Shown here in pieces: positions 16,155-23,733 of a stretch of DNA of 46,232 nucleotides. A program made the translations under genes and the position numbers. The number at the start of each line of letters is the position of its first letter. Position 1 is the first letter of the stretch. This DNA is from Paracoccaceae bacterium. GTDB lineage: Bacteria; Pseudomonadota; Alphaproteobacteria; Rhodobacterales; Rhodobacteraceae. The DNA lies in NCBI GenBank assembly GCA_024742575.1, contig JANSYF010000021.1, positions 1-46,232 on the forward strand, written 5' to 3'. The notes below the pieces were generated by a model. That model ran no database searches. It saw only the letters and a program-made list of their open reading frames with translations, and had not been told where the DNA came from.

Positions 16155-17105
16155 TTAGTTCAGGCCCACTTCCTCAAAAAAGCGCAGCGCGCCGGGATGG
16201 AACTCGGCGATGCCGGGATCACCTTTCATGTTGGCGGGTTTGAACGCACGGAACGGCGGGAACGTATCGGCCATCACTTGGGCGTTGTCGTACATCGCTT
16301 TGGCCATCGCATAGACGGCCTCATCCGGTGCGTTGGCGTGGGTAAAGATCACCTGCGGGAAGGCGATGTAGACCGTGTCTTCCAGCACGCCGGGCATCGC
16401 GCCTGCGGGCAGGGTGGTGAAGAACGCGGTCGGCCAATGTGCGCGGGCCGCGGCCAATGCGGCATCGCTGTCATCCTCGACCCCGAGGGCGCGCAAACCG
16501 CCAACAGCGGCGTCCGCCTCGCGGACCTTGCCTGCGCCATGGGCAAAGATGAAACCGACAGTGTCCCCGGCCATGAACGCATCCGCCCCGGCGACTACGC
16601 TGGCGACCGAAACCTTTTCCACGTCATCCCGCGTCATGTTTGCGGTGGCGTAAAAGGCGGCAAGCTGCGGCAGGATGGTGTTCTGCGCAGTGTAGCCGTC
16701 GGTCATCGGCTGGCCCTTGAGGTCAGACACTTTCATGATGTCGCTGTCGGCGCGCACGAAGATCGCCTCGACCAGCGGCATTAGATGCGCCACGACCCGT
16801 AGGTTCGGGTTGGTGCGACCACCCCACCATTCTTCGCCGGTGATGGCGTAGTTGACCTCTTGCAGGTTGGCCACGCCAAATTCGATGCCGCCTTGGTCGA
16901 TGAACGGAATGAACTGGTTGGGGCTGGTGGCTGGCTGGATCGTGGTGTTCAGACCGGCGGCGTTCGCGGCATTCGCCACTGCGGTGCCGATATTGTGGAA
17001 CAGTGATCCCGGGTTCGATGTGGCAATTCCGACATTCTGCGCACTGGCCGATGTGGCAAGCGTTGCGCCTAGAAATACCGCCGCCGCGGTGAGTAGCGTT
17101 TTCAT
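16155..17105 (-). CDS. TAXI-family TRAP transporter substrate-binding protein
   Basis: A 316-residue periplasmic receptor. The first ~22 residues are a Sec signal peptide (MKTLLTAAAVFLGATL... cleaved after ASA). The mature protein begins with NVGIATSNPGSLFHNIG, the typical opening of TAXI proteins. Later segments ANLQEVNYAITG, DLKGQPMTDGYTAQN and YIAFPQVIFTHANAPDEAVYAMAKAM complete the fold. ATG 17105 is chosen over longer in-frame starts because of the signal peptide and the TTTGGGAGGACAACC ribosome site just before it. It is the first gene of the minus-strand operon, divergent from the ThDP enzyme, and delivers its ligand to the fused permease that follows. Ligand unknown. Confidence 0.9.
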   Translation of the reverse strand: MKTLLTAAAVFLGATLATSASAQNVGIATSNPGSLFHNIGTAVANAANAAGLNTTIQPATSPNQFIPFIDQGGIEFGVANLQEVNYAITGEEWWGGRTNPNLRVVAHLMPLVEAIFVRADSDIMKVSDLKGQPMTDGYTAQNTILPQLAAFYATANMTRDDVEKVSVASVVAGADAFMAGDTVGFIFAHGAGKVREADAAVGGLRALGVEDDSDAALAAARAHWPTAFFTTLPAGAMPGVLEDTVYIAFPQVIFTHANAPDEAVYAMAKAMYDNAQVMADTFPPFRAFKPANMKGDPGIAEFHPGALRFFEEVGLN

Positions 17106-17143
17106 GGTTGTCCTCCCAAATGTGGTTCTCGTTTGGGTTAGAA

Positions 17144-17158
17144 TCCCAATTATTGAGA
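17144..17158. promoter_or_regulatory. Imperfect dyad in the divergent TAXI / ThDP-enzyme promoter region
   Basis: TCCCAATTATTGAGA pairs at seven of eight... counted outward from its central T, six of seven positions are complementary. It sits centrally in the 111-base divergent gap (17106-17216), where a single regulator could control both the importer operon and the ThDP enzyme. It is a candidate site for the IclR protein encoded at 13395-14168. Weak evidence. Confidence 0.3.
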
Positions 17159-17216
17159 ATAAGTTGACTTTACGAAGGGGCGGCGGAATATCAAGCCTGA
17201 GATTCAGGGAGGATGT

Positions 17217-18911
17217 ATGTTTAAGGATCAGGCCCGACCGACAACCGGCGGTGAAGCGCTTTTGATGGCCTTGAAAGCTTGCGGAATAGATTACCTGTTT
17301 GCCAATGCCGGAACTGATTTCCCCCCGATTATTGAGGGGCTTGCACGGCTTTCTGAGGATCGTGCGCCAACGCCGATCACAGTGCCGCATGAAACGGCGG
17401 GCATGGCGATGGCGCATGGGCATTGGCTGGTTACGGGGCGTCCGCAGGCGGTCATGGTCCACGTGAATGTCGGTTTGGCGAACGCTGTCATGGGGGTTAT
17501 CAACGCGGCCTCCGACAATGTGCCGGTGTTCGTGTTATCGGGGCGTACGCCTTTGACAGAAACGGGGCGCAAGGGCGGGCGTATGACACCGATTCAGTAC
17601 GGCCAGGAAATGTACGATCAGACCAGCCTTGTGCGCGACATGGTCAAGTTCGACTATGAATTACGCTACCCCGAACAGGCCGACAGCGTGACCAAACGCG
17701 CAGCCGCGCTCATGACCAGCGCACCCGAAGGACCAGTCTACATGAGTCTGCCGAAGGAACCGTTGACCGAGGACTTGGCTGACAGCTTTGTGCCTGCGCC
17801 CATGCCTGCCAGCGCCAGACCCGCTTCACCCGACGCGGACGCGATCCGTACACTGGCGGCTTGGATCGCTGATGCCAAGATGCCCGTCGTGCTGTGCCAG
17901 CGCGGCGATCCAGAGGGGCGGCTCTCTGCGCTCTTGTCGCGCAGCGCCGACGTGTTTGGGCTGGCTGTGGCGGAACCGTTCAGCATCCGCAACGTGCTGG
18001 CCTCGGATGATCCAGCGCTTTTGGGCTACAATCCTAAGGCGGCTACAGCGCAGGCGGATCTGGTGATCGTGCTGGATTCCGGCGTGCCATGGATCGAAGC
18101 GGTCAGTGCACCGGGCAAAGACACGCGTGTTGTGCATATCGGTCCGGACCCGTTGTTCCGCCGGATGCCTGTGCGTGGGTATCGCACCGATCTGGCCATC
18201 ACCGCTGATCCTGCGGTGGCGCTTGATACGCTTTTGGCGCTGGCACCTGATCCCAGTGCGTCTACGCGGCGCGGCGCGGTCCATGCCACAGTCGCAGCAG
18301 CGCGCGATGGCAAGGTGGCACCCGATGCGGGCGGTGATGGCCCGATGACCGCCGAATGGATGAGCGCCTGTGTATCAGAGGTCATGGACGACAATGCAGT
18401 GGCGTTCTCGGAACTGGGTCTGTTGCTGTCCCATATGAAACTGAAAGGTCCGAACCGTGTTTTCTCCAACGTGCATGCGGGTGGTCTGGGCTGGGCCATG
18501 CCTGCGGCCTTGGGCGCACAACTGGCCGACCGTGACCGGCTGGTGATCGCCTGCGTGGGTGACGGGTCGTACATGTTCGCCAACCCCGTGGCCTGTCACC
18601 AGATCGCTGAGGCGTTGGGCCTGCCGATCCTGACCATCGTCAAGAACAACGCGATGTGGAACGCGGTGCGCCGGTCGGTGGTCAAAGGGTATCCGGATGG
18701 CGCGGCAATCCGGCAGAACTGTATCCCACTCACGTCGCTAGAACCACTGCCGGACTTCACACAAATCGCCAAGGCCAGCCGTGCGCATGCAGAACGGATC
18801 AACCACGGCGAAGATCTGCCCGGCGCCCTGCGCCGCGCGATCGAGGTGATCCGCACGGAACGGCGTCAGGTTTTGCTGGACTTGTCCGTCGCGGCGTCGG
18901 ACGAGTTTTGA
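17217..18911 (+). CDS. ThDP-dependent decarboxylase/acetolactate-synthase-like enzyme
   Basis: A 564-residue enzyme of the acetolactate synthase / benzoylformate decarboxylase superfamily. The N-terminal Pyr domain includes FANAGTDFPPI and PHETAGMAMAHG (about 61-72) with the activating glutamate. The C-terminal PP domain has GDGSYMFANPVACHQ...ILTIVKNN, the GDG(X)nNN cofactor motif. ATG 17217 follows GGGAGGATGT. The stop overlaps the next start by one base (TGATG). Conserved cofactor residues support catalysis, but the reaction (decarboxylation of a 2-oxo acid, carboligation, or lyase) is not evident. Opposite the operon with an aldehyde dehydrogenase and aromatic hydroxylase, a 2-oxo acid to aldehyde step is a reasonable inference. 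Confidence 0.85.
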   Translation: MFKDQARPTTGGEALLMALKACGIDYLFANAGTDFPPIIEGLARLSEDRAPTPITVPHETAGMAMAHGHWLVTGRPQAVMVHVNVGLANAVMGVINAASDNVPVFVLSGRTPLTETGRKGGRMTPIQYGQEMYDQTSLVRDMVKFDYELRYPEQADSVTKRAAALMTSAPEGPVYMSLPKEPLTEDLADSFVPAPMPASARPASPDADAIRTLAAWIADAKMPVVLCQRGDPEGRLSALLSRSADVFGLAVAEPFSIRNVLASDDPALLGYNPKAATAQADLVIVLDSGVPWIEAVSAPGKDTRVVHIGPDPLFRRMPVRGYRTDLAITADPAVALDTLLALAPDPSASTRRGAVHATVAAARDGKVAPDAGGDGPMTAEWMSACVSEVMDDNAVAFSELGLLLSHMKLKGPNRVFSNVHAGGLGWAMPAALGAQLADRDRLVIACVGDGSYMFANPVACHQIAEALGLPILTIVKNNAMWNAVRRSVVKGYPDGAAIRQNCIPLTSLEPLPDFTQIAKASRAHAERINHGEDLPGALRRAIEVIRTERRQVLLDLSVAASDEF

Positions 18912-19660
18912 TGGATCCCGCATCCTTGGCCTTTGCCTTTGTCGGCATCCTGCTGGGCGGGTTCCTCAAAGGCGCAACCGGGGCAGGGGCGCCGGTTGTC
19001 GGCGTGCCGGTTCTGGCCATCGTGTTCAACGTCCCGATGGCCGTGGCAATCTTTTCGGTGCTGAACCTCTGCACCAATATCTGGCAAAGCTGGGCCTTCC
19101 GGTCCGAAATCACAGAACACCGCTTTACGTGGACCTTTGCGGCGATGGGGGCTGTCGGCGCGATCCTTGGGTCAATCCTGCTCGCTTCCTTGCCTGTGCC
19201 GCTTTTGATGGCCGCGCTGGCGCTGGTGGTGTTTGCTTATATCGGATTGCGGTTGGCCCGGCCCAGTTGGGTCTTGCCACGTGCACGCGGGCGTAGGATC
19301 GGTCCCTATGTTGGCTTTGTCGGGGGGGTCATGCAGGGGGCGGGCGGGTTGTCTGCGCCGGTGTCGATCACATTTCTGAACGCGCTGAACCTGCCGCGCA
19401 AAGAGTTCATCGCGACCATCGCGATCTTCTTTCTGTCCATGTCGGTCACGCAGGTGCCCGCACTTGCGTCACTTGGCATCCTGACGTGGGATGTATTCTT
19501 GCTTGCGTTGCTTGCGCTGATCCCGATGTTTTTCGGAATTCCGCTTGGGGCATGGGCCGCGAGCCACCTTTCGAAACAGACCTTCGATCGGCTGATCTTG
19601 TCGCTTTTGGCAGTGATCGCGGTCAAGCTGATCTGGGACGCAACACAGGCAGGGCTTTGA
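18911..19660 (+). CDS. TSUP (TauE/SafE-type) membrane transporter
   Basis: A 249-residue polytopic protein of the sulfite/anion exporter family. Two homologous halves each begin with a glycine-rich signature: VGILLGGFLKGATGAGAPVVGVPVL near the N-terminus and VGFVGGVMQGAGGLSAPVSITFL around residue 140. About seven or eight hydrophobic helices are visible. The start ATG 18911 shares a base with the ThDP-enzyme stop, so the two are translationally coupled. This is why longer upstream starts were rejected. Family members move sulfite, sulfoacetate, 2-oxo acids or other small anions. Given its partner, efflux or uptake of a small organic or sulfur anion linked to the ThDP reaction is likely, but not more specific. 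Confidence 0.87.
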   Translation: MDPASLAFAFVGILLGGFLKGATGAGAPVVGVPVLAIVFNVPMAVAIFSVLNLCTNIWQSWAFRSEITEHRFTWTFAAMGAVGAILGSILLASLPVPLLMAALALVVFAYIGLRLARPSWVLPRARGRRIGPYVGFVGGVMQGAGGLSAPVSITFLNALNLPRKEFIATIAIFFLSMSVTQVPALASLGILTWDVFLLALLALIPMFFGIPLGAWAASHLSKQTFDRLILSLLAVIAVKLIWDATQAGL

Positions 19661-20001
19661 ATCGACACCAAATTGGAATCGCCAACGCGGTTGGGATGGC
19701 CATTTTATCGGGCACTAATCCTTTGAGTTTTGGTAATAGTCTCAGCCATGATCCGTCCAGACTGACGTCAACCTTGTTGGACGCAGACGACGATACGCTG
19801 GCAATTTTCAAGCAAATTGAGCAGGGCATTTTTGTTTTGACCCGACCATTTGGTCTACTTCAGCTCGTTTCTGTATACATTAAGTCAGAATATTTCCTGA
19901 AATTGGCGTATATGGCCATGATTGACATGTTCCTGTATACAATATACCAGATCAATCAGAACGCCGCAGGGGAGAGCGGCGTGCGCTCTTAGGGGGGGTG
20001 C
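19661..20001. promoter_or_regulatory. 341-base regulatory gap upstream of gntR with two TGTATACA operators
   Basis: No gene is supported here. TGTATACA occurs at 19872-19879 and again at 19934-19941; both fit the FadR-subgroup GntR consensus (GT...AC core), and their 62-base spacing equals about six helical turns. TTGACA at 19922-19927 with TATACC at 19943-19948 (15-base spacer) is a possible promoter overlapping the second site, so GntR would repress its own transcription. A GACCA-TT-TGGTC dyad lies at 19844-19855. The region is visibly A/T-richer than its surroundings. Confidence 0.45.
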
Positions 20002-20730
20002 ATGTCTGATCGCAAGACACAGTTCGACAAAGCGTTGCTTGGACTTCGGTCGCTCGTGATGAGTGGCGAATTCGCTGGCAGCGCCCGTCTGCCCGAGGTC
20101 GCTTTGTCCGAGCGTCTGGGCCTGTCACGGACGCCGCTGCGGCAGGCGATGGACCATCTGGTGGCTGAAGGGTTGCTTGAACGGATCGAGACTGGCGGTT
20201 GCCGGGTTGCCCGTTTCACGCTGGATGACATCAACGATGCGATCGAACTGCGCGGTGTTATCGAAGGAACTGCTGTCCGGCTCGCCGCAGAGCGGGGGGC
20301 AGACCCGACAGCGCTGGCCGAGGTAGAGCGCGTATTGGATCGGATCGACACCGCACTCAAGCATCCCGATCACATCGACTTTGACGCCTACATCTCTGAA
20401 AACGCGAGCTTTCATCGGCTCTTGTCGCACTTGTCCGGAAGCCTGCTCATGCAGCGCGAAGCCGACCGTGTCAGCCGCCTGCCACTGGCGTCCCCAAGCG
20501 CTTTCCTGCGCGAACAGGAACTGATCCCGGATTTCAATGCCTCGCTCGTGCGTGCGCAGCACCAACACCGTGCCATCGTCGAGGCCATTCGCGCCCGCGA
20601 AGGCGCTCGCGCTGAACACCTGGCCCGCGAACACGCCCGTCTTGCGCGGCGCAATCTAGATTACCTTGCCAATGCCGGACCGGGGGTCGCCACGCGCGTG
20701 CCCGGTCTGTCTCTACTATCCGCAGAATAA
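20002..20730 (+). CDS. GntR-family regulator (FCD/FadR subgroup)
   Basis: A 242-residue repressor-type protein. The winged helix occupies about residues 12-70 (LPEVALSERLGLSRTPLRQAMDHLVAEGLL is a textbook GntR HTH). The all-helical FCD domain follows (about 78-225), with the metal-site-type residues DAYISENASFHRLL and HQHRAIVEAIRAREGARAEHLAREH. The gene leads a plus-strand group encoding a LigM-like O-demethylase, a TRAP importer, an extradiol dioxygenase and an N-acetyltransferase, and lies 24 bases before the demethylase gene. FCD-type GntR proteins such as VanR control vanillate demethylation in other bacteria, which fits. Two TGTATACA sites upstream are candidate operators. The inducer is probably the aromatic substrate or a demethylated product. 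Confidence 0.9.
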   Translation: MSDRKTQFDKALLGLRSLVMSGEFAGSARLPEVALSERLGLSRTPLRQAMDHLVAEGLLERIETGGCRVARFTLDDINDAIELRGVIEGTAVRLAAERGADPTALAEVERVLDRIDTALKHPDHIDFDAYISENASFHRLLSHLSGSLLMQREADRVSRLPLASPSAFLREQELIPDFNASLVRAQHQHRAIVEAIRAREGARAEHLAREHARLARRNLDYLANAGPGVATRVPGLSLLSAE

Positions 20731-20754
20731 GATCCTCAGGAGGAGATCACGTCT

Positions 20755-22161
20755 ATGCCCAGCTTGTCTGACAAGATGAAGGAATGGGGAAATCCCGTTG
20801 AAATGCTTCGGAATTCCCAGATCGGAATGTATGTCTACCCGGTTGTTACCCCGGAATTTCGGAACTGGCGCGTTGAACAGGAAGCGTGGCGCAAGACGGC
20901 TGTTCTGTTCGATCAGACACACCACATGGACGAGCTGATCGTCGAAGGTCCGCAGGCCGAAGAATTTCTGGCCTATCACGGCATCAACGCCTTCGGGAAT
21001 TTCAACCTGAACCGCGCCAAGCACTATGTGCCCGTGACCCCGGCTGGCCATGTGATCGGCGACCACATCATCTTCCGCGAGCGTGAAGACAAGTTTATCC
21101 TCGTCGGTCGTGCGCCAACGTCCAACTGGCTGATGTTTGCGGCGGCTTGGGGCAAGTGGAACGTCCGGATCAAGCATGACCCGCGCTCCACTTCGCGCCC
21201 CGAGGGCGAGCGCGTGTTGCGCACCCATTACCGCTATCAGATTCAGGGCCCTGACGCGCCAAAGATCTTTGAAAAGATGAACGGTGGCCCGATCCCCGAC
21301 ATTAAGTTCTTCCATGTCGACTGGATCAATATCGGCTCCAAGAAGGTGCAGGCGCTCCGCCACGGCATGTCCGGTGCGCCGGGTCTCGAAGTGTGGGGCC
21401 CGTATGAGGACAAGCACTACATCCACTCGACCATCCTTCAGGCCGCGCGCGATGCAGGCGTCGATCTGGTCCAGTGCGGCAGCCGTGCCTATTCGACCAA
21501 CACATTGGAATCCGGTTGGATTCCGTCGCCGTTGCCGGGGATTTACACAGGTGACGGCATGATGGCCGATTACCGCGACTGGCTGGGCACTGACATGTAC
21601 GAAGCCGCAGGCGCTATCGGCGGGAGCTTTGTCAGCGACAACATCGAGGACTACTACGTCAACCCGTTCGAACTGGGCTACGACTTCTACATCGGTTGGA
21701 AGAAGGACGACTTCATCGGCAAGGACGCGCTTCTCAAGATGAAAGAGAGCAAGACCAACCGCAAGAAAGTCACCTTTGAATGGAACAAGGAAGACGTGCT
21801 CAAGGTCATCGCATCGGCGTTTGAGGATGGCATCCCCTACAAGTGGATCGACTTCCCGCAGCCGAACTATGCATCTTCTTCGGCTGATATGGTCATGCAC
21901 GGCGACAAGATGGTCGGCATGAGCATGTTCAACGGCTACAGCTACAACGAACGCTGTGTGTTGTCGCTGGGCGTCGTGGATCAGAGCGTTGAGGTGGGCG
22001 ATGTCCTGACGCTGCGCTGGGGGGAAAGCGACGACACGGCAAAAACCTCGACCGAGCAGCACAAGCAGGCCGAAATACGTGTCCGCGTGTCGCAGACACC
22101 GTATTCGAACGAGGCTCGATCAAGCTATGCTGAAAACAGCTGGCGGACCAAAGCAGTCTGA
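20755..22161 (+). CDS. Tetrahydrofolate-dependent aryl O-demethylase (LigM/DesA type)
   Basis: Transfers a methyl group from an aromatic methoxyl to tetrahydrofolate, giving 5-methyl-THF and a phenol. The 468-residue protein is collinear with Sphingobium LigM (about 471): VEMLRNSQIG, VLFDQTHHM, KxYVPVTPxGHVIGD, LRHGMSGAPGLEVWGPYE, LESGWIPSPLP and GGSFVSDNIEDYYVNP all match. Residues reported as important in LigM align with H57, R119, Y246 and W255 here (LigM H60, R122, Y247/W256 by a constant offset of three at the N-terminus). The start follows GGAGGAG. It is much longer than the DMSP demethylase DmdA, a relative. The substrate could be a vanillate-, syringate- or 3-O-methylgallate-like acid; the adjacent importer and ring-cleaving dioxygenase support this. 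Confidence 0.88.
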   Translation: MPSLSDKMKEWGNPVEMLRNSQIGMYVYPVVTPEFRNWRVEQEAWRKTAVLFDQTHHMDELIVEGPQAEEFLAYHGINAFGNFNLNRAKHYVPVTPAGHVIGDHIIFREREDKFILVGRAPTSNWLMFAAAWGKWNVRIKHDPRSTSRPEGERVLRTHYRYQIQGPDAPKIFEKMNGGPIPDIKFFHVDWINIGSKKVQALRHGMSGAPGLEVWGPYEDKHYIHSTILQAARDAGVDLVQCGSRAYSTNTLESGWIPSPLPGIYTGDGMMADYRDWLGTDMYEAAGAIGGSFVSDNIEDYYVNPFELGYDFYIGWKKDDFIGKDALLKMKESKTNRKKVTFEWNKEDVLKVIASAFEDGIPYKWIDFPQPNYASSSADMVMHGDKMVGMSMFNGYSYNERCVLSLGVVDQSVEVGDVLTLRWGESDDTAKTSTEQHKQAEIRVRVSQTPYSNEARSSYAENSWRTKAV

Positions 22162-22176
22162 CCAGCACGCCATTCG

Positions 22177-22205
22177 GGTGGCGCCCACGCAGAAGGGGCG
22201 CCACC
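22177..22205 (+). other. GC-rich hairpin between the O-demethylase and dctP genes
   Basis: GGTGGCGCCC (22177-22186) and GGGCGCCACC (22196-22205) form perfect 10-base arms with a 9-base loop, 15 bases after the demethylase stop. No U-run follows, so an mRNA 3'-end stabiliser or leaky attenuator is likelier than a full terminator. Confidence 0.5.
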
Positions 22206-22213
22206 TGTCACAC

Positions 22214-22236
22214 TTGGTCTGACGAGATCAGACCAA
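22214..22236 (+). promoter_or_regulatory. Second perfect inverted repeat just before the dctP ribosome site
   Basis: TTGGTCTGA (22214-22222) and TCAGACCAA (22228-22236) are perfect 9-base arms around CGAGA. The site lies 15 bases before the dctP start and directly upstream of GGGAGGAAGAC. It could be a protein operator or an RNA hairpin next to the ribosome site. The TGGTC/GACCA halves have a GntR-like look, but the spacing is unlike the TGTATACA sites. Confidence 0.4.
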
Positions 22237-22251
22237 TCATGGGAGGAAGAC

Positions 22252-23226
22252 ATGACACTCAGAACGACGTTTATCGGGGCTGCTTTGGCTGTGGCTGCTG
22301 CTGCACCGCTGGCCGCTCAGGAATTGAAATTTGCCAATTTCACGCCGCCGTTCCACACGGTCAACGCCAGCGTGATTGAAAAGCTGAACGCTGATCTGTC
22401 GGCGGCCACCGGCGGCAGCCTTACCGTGCGCGGCTATCATGGCGGGGAACTGGGCGCAGGTCCGGTCGAACAATATGTCCGCGCGGTACAGGGCGTGGCC
22501 GACATCACATGGGGTCTGCCGGGCTATACCTCGCAGCAGTTTGAAAAGACGATGATCGTTGAACTGCCGGGCGTTGTGCCAGAAGGCAAATCCGGCGCAG
22601 ACGCGCTGTGTGACGCGATGGGCGAAATCTCGGGCGAGTTTCCGGGCACCGTGCCTGTGGCTCTTTGGACGTCCGAGCCGAATATCATGATTATGAAGGA
22701 CAAGGTTGTCCGCACGCCTGCCGATCTGGCCGGCCTCAAGATCCGCGTCGCGGGGGCAACGGCCGGCAAAGTTGCCGAAGCCTTGGGTGCAACCCCAGTG
22801 CAGATGCCGATCAACCAAGTCTACAACTCTTTGCAGACGGGCCTGATTGACGGCGTGTTTACCGGATCGTCCACGCTCAACGATTTCAAACTCGATGAAG
22901 TGGCTGACGCATTTACCATCGGTGCCCCCTTGGGTCGTCTCGCGTTCTTTGCGGTGATGGGGCAGAACGCCTATGACGGCCTGTCCGATGACGCCAAAGC
23001 GGCGTTTGACGCTTCCAGTGGATGTGCGCTTGGCAACAATGCCGAAGCCGCATGGAACGTTACCGGCGAAGAAGGCGTGGCCCGTGCGCGTCAGGACGGC
23101 AAGAACACTTTTGTCGATCTGACCACAGAAGAGGCGCAGGCCTTTACCGACGCTGTCTCGGGCGTTGTGGCCGAATACGTCGCCAGCGTCGGCGGCGATG
23201 CAGCCTTGGCTGCGATGCAGAACTAA
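22252..23226 (+). CDS. DctP-type TRAP substrate-binding protein (aromatic-acid module)
   Basis: A 324-residue periplasmic receptor with a Sec signal peptide (about 1-23, ending AAPLAAQE). The mature protein contains ELKFANFTPPFHTVNASVIE, an IMKDKVVRTPADLAGLKIRV segment with the arginine that usually pairs with a ligand carboxylate, and VYNSLQTGLIDGVFTG, a standard DctP motif. ATG 22252 follows GGGAGGAAGAC. The small and large permease genes follow without gaps. Position between a LigM-like demethylase and a VOC dioxygenase suggests that the ligand is a methoxylated aromatic carboxylate. Two hairpins precede the gene. Confidence 0.9.
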   Translation: MTLRTTFIGAALAVAAAAPLAAQELKFANFTPPFHTVNASVIEKLNADLSAATGGSLTVRGYHGGELGAGPVEQYVRAVQGVADITWGLPGYTSQQFEKTMIVELPGVVPEGKSGADALCDAMGEISGEFPGTVPVALWTSEPNIMIMKDKVVRTPADLAGLKIRVAGATAGKVAEALGATPVQMPINQVYNSLQTGLIDGVFTGSSTLNDFKLDEVADAFTIGAPLGRLAFFAVMGQNAYDGLSDDAKAAFDASSGCALGNNAEAAWNVTGEEGVARARQDGKNTFVDLTTEEAQAFTDAVSGVVAEYVASVGGDAALAAMQN

Positions 23227-23733
23227 GTGTTGGAGCGGATACGCACCCTTGCGGACAGGCTGATTGGCCTGTCCGCTGCCATTGGATCGACTGCGCTCTT
23301 GTTTATCGTGATTGTTGTGTTGATCGACGTGATCGGGCGGGCCTTTGGCAAGCCTCTTTACGGTGGACAAGACATCACGACGATGGCGACAGTGGTCCTT
23401 GTCTTCGCGCCAATGGCGCTGTGTGACCGGCTGGGCGGGCACATCTCGGTCGATTTGTTCGAACGCTATTTTTCCGACGGGATGAACTGGCTGATTGATA
23501 TTTTCGTCGCCGCCATGGGCGCAGTTATCTTTGCCGCGCTGGCTTGGGCGACATGGGACAGTGCGAAACTGTCTGTCATGCTCAACCTGTCGACCAATCT
23601 TCTTTATCTGCCCAAAGCATGGTTCCAATGGGCCTCAATCGGCTTTCTTGGCCTTGCATCTTTGGGCCTCGCGCTGCGTGCGTTGGAGCTATCCATCACA
23701 GGCCGTGACGTCCGTAAGGAAACCCGAACATGA
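23227..23733 (+). CDS. DctQ-type TRAP small permease subunit
   Basis: A 168-residue protein with four transmembrane helices, the usual DctQ layout. The first helix is followed by VIDVIGRAFGKPLYGGQDITT, matching the DctQ pattern, and the second membrane region begins VVLVFAPMALCDRLGGHISVDL. It starts with GTG directly after the dctP stop (TAAGTG), and its own stop overlaps the dctM start as ATGA at 23730-23733. It partners with the DctP at 22252 and the DctM at 23730. Confidence 0.88.
   Translation: MLERIRTLADRLIGLSAAIGSTALLFIVIVVLIDVIGRAFGKPLYGGQDITTMATVVLVFAPMALCDRLGGHISVDLFERYFSDGMNWLIDIFVAAMGAVIFAALAWATWDSAKLSVMLNLSTNLLYLPKAWFQWASIGFLGLASLGLALRALELSITGRDVRKETRT

Noticed and set aside
20716..22062. 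Long minus-strand open frame (448 codons) opposite the O-demethylase gene
   Set aside because: It mirrors the LigM-like gene in a GC-rich codon pattern, has no domain and no ribosome site; it is a shadow of the sense gene.
20755..22161. DMSP demethylase DmdA as an alternative call for the demethylase
   Set aside because: DmdA is about 100 residues shorter, and the blocks seen here (VLFDQTHHM, LESGWIPSPLP, EDYYVNP) match LigM/DesA closely.
22237..23628. Long minus-strand open frame opposite dctP and dctQ
   Set aside because: It spans two well-supported genes with signal peptide and TRAP motifs on the plus strand; a composition artefact.
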